A DNA stretch of 64,000 bases from Xiphias gladius. Its lineage: Eukaryota > Chordata > Actinopteri > Istiophoriformes > Xiphiidae. The DNA is taken from positions 252,501-316,500 of the forward strand of contig NC_053405.1 in NCBI RefSeq assembly GCF_016859285.1, written 5' to 3'. The notes beneath the pieces were generated by a model. That model searched no databases, was not told the origin of the DNA, and saw only the letters and a program-made list of their open reading frames with translations. The position numbers and the translations under genes were made by a program. Positions 57,187-64,000 of this stretch are shown one piece after another. Position 1 is the first letter of the stretch. The number at the start of each line of letters is the position of its first letter.

Positions 57187-60100
57187 GGCATTCTTATTCT
57201 GAATATTAAAAACAGTAGTTAGTCATGGTCAAATTCCTGTGTAAGTGCAATGAAAATAGCAGATCAAACATGCACTACATTAAATTCATCACTGCCTTAA
57301 AAAGAACAACAGACTGATAGGTTCTAACCTCCTCATCAGCAAATATGTGGATGAAGTCATTTAGAGAGAAACAGCCTTTCTGTAACACAATGTCTCCGGT
57401 CTCTTCGACACACTGACCGGCCAGAACCAACAGTTTGTGTCGAGATGAATCAGAGACCAGCCGCCGGACCTGAACAAACAGGTAACACTTTTATAAGTTA
57501 TTACACTCTTCAGGTCTTTCACAGATGGTGACCTGCAGGAATGTGATAAAATCAGTTCTGCAGATTATTCCAGTTTAGAGCAGCTCACATTGATGAACAC
57601 AGTGCAGATACAGCACCTCTGCAGCTCAGGAGGATTTAAATGATGTGGAACAGAAGGAACTAATGATGTTACACATTCAGACACATGATGTCAACCACAA
57701 GCTGAATCTAATCTGTTCCACAGATAATAAATGTGACACTCTGACCCATTTCATTGCGTTTTCTGAGGAGCAAGGTAATGCTTTCATATATATATAAGCC
57801 AATTTGACTTTATGACAGCTGATATGAATCAATCAAGTTTTATTTCTACCTTTGTTTCCAACCTGTTCTCACCTCTGAGCAGACAAAGTCGTGAGCTGGA
57901 TTCACCACAACCTGAGTGTCCAGGACATCTCCACTGTGCTGCAGAGTACGCTGACCTGCAGGAACAAAACACATCATCTCGTCAGAAACCAGACTAACAA
58001 CCAATAAAACTAAACAGGGTGACATGACAGCAGCTAACCAGCCATCACTTAGCTCCCTCTGAACTTTATATACATGAATGCGGGTATATTTTTCCCATGT
58101 TGACTCCAGAAAGAGAAGGTGTTTTGCTGGTGACTGTTGATGGAGATCCAAATAAACAAACAGGCAAACATTTAGCTGGAAGGGAAACTTAAGGACAGCA
58201 CACACCGGCAGCGTATGATGTGTGTCCAAAAGTCTATTGTTTTATGGGCTGGACTGATGGGTTGGTTAATCAGTGAGTGTCCTTACATGTGCACTAGTAT
58301 CCTGGATATGATCATGTTTTCCAAGCTATGTGTTGTGCATATAAACATGTAATCCTGACTTCAGAATCTGGATATGCTACTCTGATAGAAAATAATGTTT
58401 TTGATTAATTGTTCAGTCTATAAAACATCAGTTTTCCAGATCCAACTTAACATCTTCAGGTGTCTTGTTTTGTCCGACCAACAGTTTTAAAACCCAAAGG
58501 GATTAAGTTTACAACAGAAGAGGATGGAGGAAACCTGGCAAATATTTGAATTGAAGAAGCTGTAGTAAGAGAATTTTCACACAAAACGATGAATCAATTA
58601 TCAAAATAGCTGCCAATTAATTTACTGTCGATCGAGCAATCGATTAATCGACTAATGGTTGCAGTGCCGCAGGATACTATAGCCTTTAAACACCCGGTCC
58701 AGGTTTCTCTGTTGGTACAGAATATGGAGGATGAGACAGACCTGAAAACTAGATACTGCCTTTTACTTGTCTAGGTCCAGGGGCCCATTGTCTAATTATC
58801 CATCCATGTCTAGACCCAGATGAGTGGCAGAAGGTTGATGGAGGGATGAACTCATTTTATAAAAGACTTAATTTTTTAAAACAAGTTTTTTGTCTAATAT
58901 GAGTGGATGAGCTTCCTCAACTGTCTCCTGACTGTAAAAGCTATAACAAACTTTACAGTTAACAGAAGGAGAGAAAAATTATTTAACACCTTTGTAAATG
59001 AAATTTTAAACTTTTTAAAACCTTTTACAGCCTCTTTTTGAGAGAAGTGAATTTGATGCTTTTTAAGACTTTTGAGGACCTGTTACTCCCCTGACTTTAA
59101 ATCAAAATCCAGGGTCAAGATTTAACAGACACAGGGCCGAGGCCAAATATTGTCAAAAAATGTCCTATCTCTCAATGTTAAGGAAAGTGATAGAAAATTC
59201 CTGGATCTGCCCCAAAATGTTATGGGTCCTTCCCTAGCTCAGGCCCCGTCCCCCCACCAAGTTTGGTGCAGATCGGTTCAGTACATTTTACGTAATCCTG
59301 CTGACAAATAAACAAAACCAACAAACAGACACGGTTGAAACAGAACCTCCTCGGCGGATGTAACAATTGAATGAGCCAAAATAGGCAGGAAGCATCAGTT
59401 CTCAGACTCAAAGATCTTTACTGAGATGCTTAAGTTTTCCTCTAACAGCTGGAACATCTGTTCAGCTTCTGATCAGAAATCAGTTGCATAATCTGGACTT
59501 TAGTGGTTGAACTAGTCTCTGGTTAAACTAGTTACCAGCACTAACTCTGTTCTAATGGCCTAAATACTGACCTATCCGTCTCGGCTGACCTTTGACCCAG
59601 AGCCGACAGGAGGTCCTCTGTTTCCTTCCTGTCAGCTGCTCATGTGGTTACCATGACAACAGCTGCAGAGGTGGTTATGAAGTGAACAGAGTCTCTTCTC
59701 TCTCGGAGATCAATCGATTTGTTTTTCCTCCTCGTTATCAATTTTCTGATGACTACATAGACATTAACAAAATATTGGGGGGGGGGGGGCTTGTACTGTT
59801 ATCTTTGTGAGGACCAATTTCAGTTTTAAACTATCATTGTGAGGACATCTCTGCCCTGTGAGGACATTTTGGCTGCTTGAAGGTTCAGACTTGGTTTTAA
59901 GGTTCAGGTTAGAATCAGGTTTAGGTTTGGGGCCGCCAATGTATGATGTCATTGGGGATTCCTCACAGGTACAGGAAGACAAATATGTGTTTGTGTGTAA
60001 TAAGTGTATGTCTGTGTTTTAGTGTGTGTGTCTGCCTGCAGGCTGTTCAGCAGAGTCTCAGCTGACTGTGTTTATGTATTTCAATCAGACAACAAACTGT

Positions 60101-62460
60101 CTGCTAATGGGCGCACACACACGCAAACACACAGTTTTTAGAACAACTTTTTCTCAGTCTGAGAAAAAGATTTCATCATCCCTCAGAGAGATTTTGACCT
60201 TTGACCTAAGTGATGTTTTCAATCCACGTTTCATGACCAAACTTTTTCCGTCCTCCGCTTTGCTGGGAATAATCAAATGCTCCTACATACTCTGTGTTTT
60301 GATTTAACTGAACATTTCAGACTTACTCACTCACAGTAATTCATAGTTTAATGTCAACACAAAAAAAAAGGCACAAATGAGTGAGTGGGGCAGAAAAAGG
60401 TGAGAAAAAAAAAAAGTAGCTGACAATCATACAAACTACAATACTGAATAATGTCCTGTTAATGTCACAGTCTCTTTGGATGCATTATGACGTTGACAAA
60501 TTGAGTTTAAATGAACTTTTGTCACTAAAAATGGTAGAAAATCTGTGCTGTGACACATACAAGTGCCTGAGAGAGTTCTGCTGCACTCTCCAATGGAAAT
60601 ACTGGACTTCATTCCTCTGCAGAGAGTCACACTTGTGCTTTTGGTATGAAAATCCTGAGACAAAAATTCAGTTCCAGCCCCCAGAACCTGACCGTTTCCA
60701 GACTGAGGGTACAGAGACAGTTCAAGCTTACTGACCTTTATCTTCAAAACCAGTCAGAATGAACCACAATGGAAACTAAATTAAAGCTACAGTAGCATGA
60801 GAAGGCTTGGCCCCCCTGGTCAAAATTTCTGTTACTGTGAAGAGTTGAGTGAGTAGAAGATGAACTGATTTCCAAAAGGCATAAAGTTAAAAATTAACAA
60901 AAAAGGAAAAGGGCCCGAAACAAAAGTTCAGTCTCCCCTGCATGGTCAGTACTTGGTAACACCTACTTTGACAAGTATCACAAGTATCTTGTAATGCTTT
61001 TTGTAGCAGCGAAGAGTCTTTCAGTTCTGGTTTGGTGGACTTTCGCCCATTCTTCCTGCTAAAGGCTTCTAGTTCTGAGAGATTCTGGGTCCATCTTGCC
61101 TGCACTGCTCTTTTGAGGTCTATCCACAGATTCTCCAGGATGTTTAGGTTGGGGGACTGTGAGGGCCATGGCAAAACTTTCTGCTTGTCCCTCCTGACAT
61201 AGTCCATTGTGGATTTTGAGGTGTGTTTAGGATCAGTATCCTGTAATAGAAGCCATCCTCTTTTCATCTTCAGCTTTTTTACAGACTCTGTGATGTTTGC
61301 TCCCAGAATCTGCTGGTATTTAATTGAAAATCCATTCTTCCCTCTACCAGTGAAACGTTTTCTGCAACACAAGCCCAAAGCATGATGATCCACCCCCGTG
61401 CTGAACAGTTGGAGAGGTGGTGTTCTCATGAAACTCTGCTCCTTTTTCCTCCCAAAATGCATCAGGCTTGTTGAGATGTTCCTTTGCAAACTTCTGATGC
61501 TGCATTTTGTGGTGAGGACGCAGAAAAGGTTTTGTTCTGATGACTCTTCCATGAGGGTCATATTAGTGCAGGTGTCGCTGCCCAGTAGAACAGCGCACCA
61601 CCGCCCCAGAGTCTGGTGAATCTTCCCGAAGGTCTTTTGCAGTCAGACGGGGGTTTTGATTTTCCTTTCTAGCGATCCTACGAGCAGTTCTCTCTGTAAG
61701 TTTTCTTGGTCTTCCAGACCTCAACTTGACCTCTATCGTTCCCGTTAACTGCCATTTCTTACATTAGGAACTGAGGAAACAGCTTCCTGAAAACACTTTG
61801 CTATCTTCTCCTGCTTTGTGGCCATCAGTTATTTTAATTTTCAGATCTAGGCAGCTGCTTAGAGGAGAACATGGCTGCTGATTGTTGGAACAAGGTTTGA
61901 GGAGCCAGGGTATTTATAAAGCTTTGACATTTGCATCACATGGCCTTTCCTAACAATGACTGTGACCGAGCCACAGCCCTGACAAGCTAATTAAGGTCTG
62001 AGACCTTGGTAAAAGTTCTCTGAGAGCTCAAATCTCTTGGGGTGCTCAAACTTTTGTATAGTTCTCCTTTCCTTTTTTTCATTCTAAACTTGTACAAAAC
62101 AAAAATAAAAGACTAATCTGGTTTAAAATGTTGAAAGGAAATGTTTCCTCTTTAACTTTATTCCTTTTGGAGATCAGTTCATCTTCTACTCACTCAACTA
62201 TTCACAGTAACGGACATTTTGACCAGGGGACCCAAAGTTTTTCAGATACATGCCACTGTATCTGAAATCTGCAGTAACACGCTTGTCAGACATAAAGTCT
62301 GTCAAAGTGTCACCTGTCTGTAAACAAACAAACACAGGAGTCTTTTCTTTCCTCTCACCTCGGACGTCTTCTGACAGGAAGGCAGAGTGTCTCGACACAA
62401 AGAGTTTCAGCTGCTGATCCAGAACAGAAACATCCAGATCTACAGGCCAACACCGCACAC
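52058..62460 (-). CDS. map1s: Microtubule-associated protein 1S, 5' incomplete in this window
   Basis: MAP1S binds microtubules and actin and links mitochondria and autophagosomes to microtubules. MAP1 proteins are cleaved into heavy and light chains. Six exons join in phase: 62460-62359, 57955-57873, 57469-57329, 57093-53841, 52524-52301 and 52213-52058, giving 1318 aa without the first exon (human about 1059 in all, as I recall). Features seen: [46 protein letters not shown] and [20 protein letters not shown] (MAP1 N-terminal fold); [12 protein letters not shown]; a long Lys/Glu-rich linker; [18 protein letters not shown] and [13 protein letters not shown], shared with human MAP1S; and the light-chain end [10 protein letters not shown]..., [24 protein letters not shown]. 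The short central region excludes MAP1A and MAP1B. The first coding exon was not found before 64000. Confidence 0.96.
52301..52524 (-). CDS. map1s: map1s light-chain exon
   Basis: Acceptor GTGTCCAG (52525), donor CCAG|GTAAGT (52300). It encodes [20 protein letters not shown] then [17 protein letters not shown], the MAP1 light-chain domain. It starts in phase 1, which fits the exon before. Confidence 0.95.
52525..53840. other. map1s: map1s intron, no recognised feature
   Basis: No exon or clear repeat. A short palindrome, AGTGGGAAAATTCCCACTAA, occurs near 52630-52651. Confidence 0.5.
53841..57093 (-). CDS. map1s: map1s large central exon
   Basis: 3253 bp between acceptor TTTTGATAG (57094) and donor TCAG|GTAGGC (53840). 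It carries the rest of the N-terminal domain, a Lys-rich microtubule-binding-like stretch with repeated KKD/KKE around 55500-56000, and Ser/Pro-rich conserved motifs near 54500-54800. The open frame runs on to 53758 but that tail is intron. Confidence 0.95.
57129..57186. repeat. (AAT)n microsatellite in a map1s intron
   Basis: About 19 uninterrupted ATA/AAT units. Confidence 0.95.
57329..57469 (-). CDS. map1s: map1s exon
   Basis: 47 codons, phase 0-0. [20 protein letters not shown] is near-identical to human [15 protein letters not shown]. Acceptor TTTGTTCAG (57470); donor GAG|GTTAGA (57328). Confidence 0.93.
57873..57955 (-). CDS. map1s: map1s exon
   Basis: 83 bp: [20 protein letters not shown] then HDFVCSE. 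Human has QRSLHHRGDNLETLVLLNP. Acceptor CTGCAG (57956); donor GAG|GTGAGA (57872). Confidence 0.92.
58385..58680 (-). repeat. Dispersed fish repeat (AATCGATTAATCG type)
   Basis: Runs from TTGATTAATTGTTCAGTCTATAAAA to ATCGATTAATCGACTAATGG. Related copies are at 12905-13195 and 63500-63700. Confidence 0.6.
59205..59365 (+). repeat. Dispersed fish repeat (GATCGGTTCAGTA..AATCCTGCTGAC)
   Basis: Contains CCAAGTTTGGTGCAGATCGG, TACGTAATCCTGCTGACAAA and a CTCCTCGGCGGATGTAA tail, a motif order I recall from abundant teleost repeats. Confidence 0.55.
59778..59990 (+). repeat. G run plus GAGGACATTTTGGC repeat copy
   Basis: A 12-base G run (59778-59789) is followed by the GTGAGGACCAATTTC...GTGAGGACATTTTGGC family seen at 12464, 18112 and 32630. 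Confidence 0.7.
60790..62258 (-). mobile_element. Tc1/mariner-like transposon, family A, in a map1s intron
   Basis: Starts CAGTAGCATGAGAAGGCTTGG after TA and ends CATGCCACTG before TA. Nearly identical to the 45496 copy over its whole length. A small rearrangement (AGTTTTTCAGATACATGCC) alters the right TIR. Confidence 0.9.
60887..61814 (-). pseudogene. Tc1-like transposase, frameshifted (family A copy 3)
   Basis: Same architecture and the same 4-bp loss (near 61760) as the copy at 45636. The C-terminal frame (61561-60887) keeps DPKHTSKS and [10 protein letters not shown] and differs from copy 2 by only a few residues (for example LPW for LPR). Confidence 0.85.
62359..62460 (-). CDS. map1s: map1s most upstream visible exon
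   Basis: Acceptor GTGTTTTAG (62461), donor CGAG|GTGAGA (62358). It encodes [20 protein letters not shown] then VSRHSAF, matching human IRSWDVDPGVCNLDEQLKVF. It begins in phase 1, so a further exon lies upstream. Confidence 0.9.
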
Positions 62461-64000
62461 CTAAAACACACAGACATAGAATAAAATACAAATAATTTAA
62501 TAACGATAATAATTTAGTTTGCTAGATGAGATAAAAGCATAGTTTCTGCCGTGAACTCTGGTTAATATCATCCATCCTGGAAACATCTCTTCTCCCTTGT
62601 TTGATGACTCCACTCCTAATGTCCCAGAAATCCACTTGGTCTGCATCATTAAGGACTTAATTCATTCATAATTTCTGTTGGGAGGAGCGAGGAGCATGAA
62701 ACAACTTTAGCATGAAACCACTCACATCTTACACTGAACACTGTTGCTGCTGCTTTTACACTGCATCATCACAAAACCCAGGTTTTATACCGGGACAAAT
62801 AACAAAACCAGCTTTTAGACTTGTTTCTGAATCACCATCATGTTAAGATGGTGTACATGTGTTAACTGTAGGTGATTTCTAACTGTGAGACAATATGTGT
62901 TTCTGATGAGCAGCAGACGAGCTCCAGCTGAATTCTGAATGGATGATGAAAAACCACGTCTCTCACATACTCCACGTTACACCGCTGAATAAATCTGAAA
63001 AAACAGAGACAGTCTGGAAAATCTGTGAGTGTGAAATATGCGACTGACGACCTTCAACAAGTCGCCTCTTGTTGATCACATCTAGAACTGCCCTGAACGC
63101 CTCGAAGCTTCGAAACCTCTACTATTGCCATGGTAAGCGACGTTCAAATCAGTATTCTAATGCATTCATTATTAGTTATTCTCAGACAAGGACATTTAAT
63201 CTTAGTGACAGTTCTGTGCATCACAGCTCTCATCTAACGTCACCAGCACTGACACTGGGAACGTGAAACATGACCACGTGACAGACTTACAAGTTACAGC
63301 CACGCCAGCAACATGTGGTAAAAGTCAAGTGCTGGAGCAACTCCCGGATTCACGAAGACGATCCCCAATGAGTCGAGTGGCAGATTTGACAAAGGAAACA
63401 GGCAGATCACAAATCTACAGTGAGTACGTCACATCCCCTTTAAACTGGCAGTAACAGCTGAGCCGTCGCTGGTGCTAGTGCGAGCCACATGCTGACAAAG
63501 TATTTCAGCCTCTCAAAAATGAGGATTTCCTGTCTTTATTGGTTTTCTGTCAATTTTAACTGAATCTCTTTGGGTTTTCTCACAGACTGTGAGAAACTGA
63601 GATGGACATTTCTCTCTATTTTCAGACATAATTAATAGAGAAAATGATCGGTAGATGAATCAATAATGAAAATAACGATTAGGTACAGCCCTAGCTGAAG
63701 TCCGTCTGGGACCAACTACGCAGCAATTTTCTATCTTACTTCATAGCTGAAAGATGAACCGACTTATGCATGTTGTGACTTTACCGCTCATGATTAATAT
63801 TCAGGATAAACTGTAGGACTTTTTTGTTCTTTTTGTTAGTTCAGCGTGTCTCTAAGATCATGTGCGTGTTTCCTTCATCACACTGACTGTGTGTTCAGCT
63901 GTTCAGTGAATCAGCAGTTTTCATCATGCATAACTCAGGCTGTTCCTGTCTGATAATCAGAGTGTGACTGTAGAGAATCCATCAGCTGAGAAAACTCATC
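62461..64000. other. map1s: map1s upstream intron
   Basis: No exon encoding the expected map1s N terminus was seen. 63500-63700 is a dispersed repeat ending GAAAATAACGATTAGGTACAG. Confidence 0.5.

Overview
The window is nuclear DNA from a vertebrate, almost certainly a percomorph-type teleost fish. The evidence is three multi-exon genes with GT-AG introns, long CA/GT microsatellites, several dead Tc1/mariner-like transposons, LINE fragments and many short interspersed repeats of kinds common in fish. The species cannot be named from sequence alone.

Three genes lie on the minus strand. From right to left: (1) map1s (microtubule-associated protein 1S, coding exons 62460 to 52058). Its first coding exon is not in view and probably lies beyond base 64000. 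(2) palm (paralemmin-1, start codon 43271, stop 29054). I rebuilt nine coding exons whose phases all join, giving 384 aa with a C-terminal CaaX box. (3) misp (mitotic spindle positioning, likely start 9521, stop 3373). I rebuilt four coding exons giving 772 aa. PALM and MISP are also neighbours on human chromosome 19p13.3, and MAP1S lies elsewhere on human 19p, so the block looks like conserved synteny. All three proteins act at the interface of the plasma membrane, actin cortex and microtubules.

By region: 1-2.7 kb holds nested and abutting Tc1 elements with a LINE fragment. 3.3-9.9 kb is misp, with a row of RFX X-box-like palindromes just upstream of its large exon. 10-29 kb is repeat-rich DNA between misp and palm, with at least four fish repeat families, three further DNA transposons (two coding families of Tc1 type and one other) and no convincing gene. 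29-43.3 kb is palm; its first intron holds a LINE 3' end, a 500-base assembly gap and a 10-bp minisatellite with a 120-bp higher-order period. 43.4-45.3 kb is a nearly pure polypurine tract directly upstream of palm exon 1. 45.5-47 kb is a Tc1 copy. 47-52 kb is intergenic repeats. 52-62.5 kb is map1s, with a second, nearly identical Tc1 copy in an intron.

No prokaryotic features, CRISPR arrays, tRNA or rRNA genes were seen. The points most worth a second look are the purine tract at the palm 5' end, the X-box array at misp, a 64-nt palm exon bracketed by complementary UG and CA repeats, and the two dead Tc1 copies that share one frameshift.
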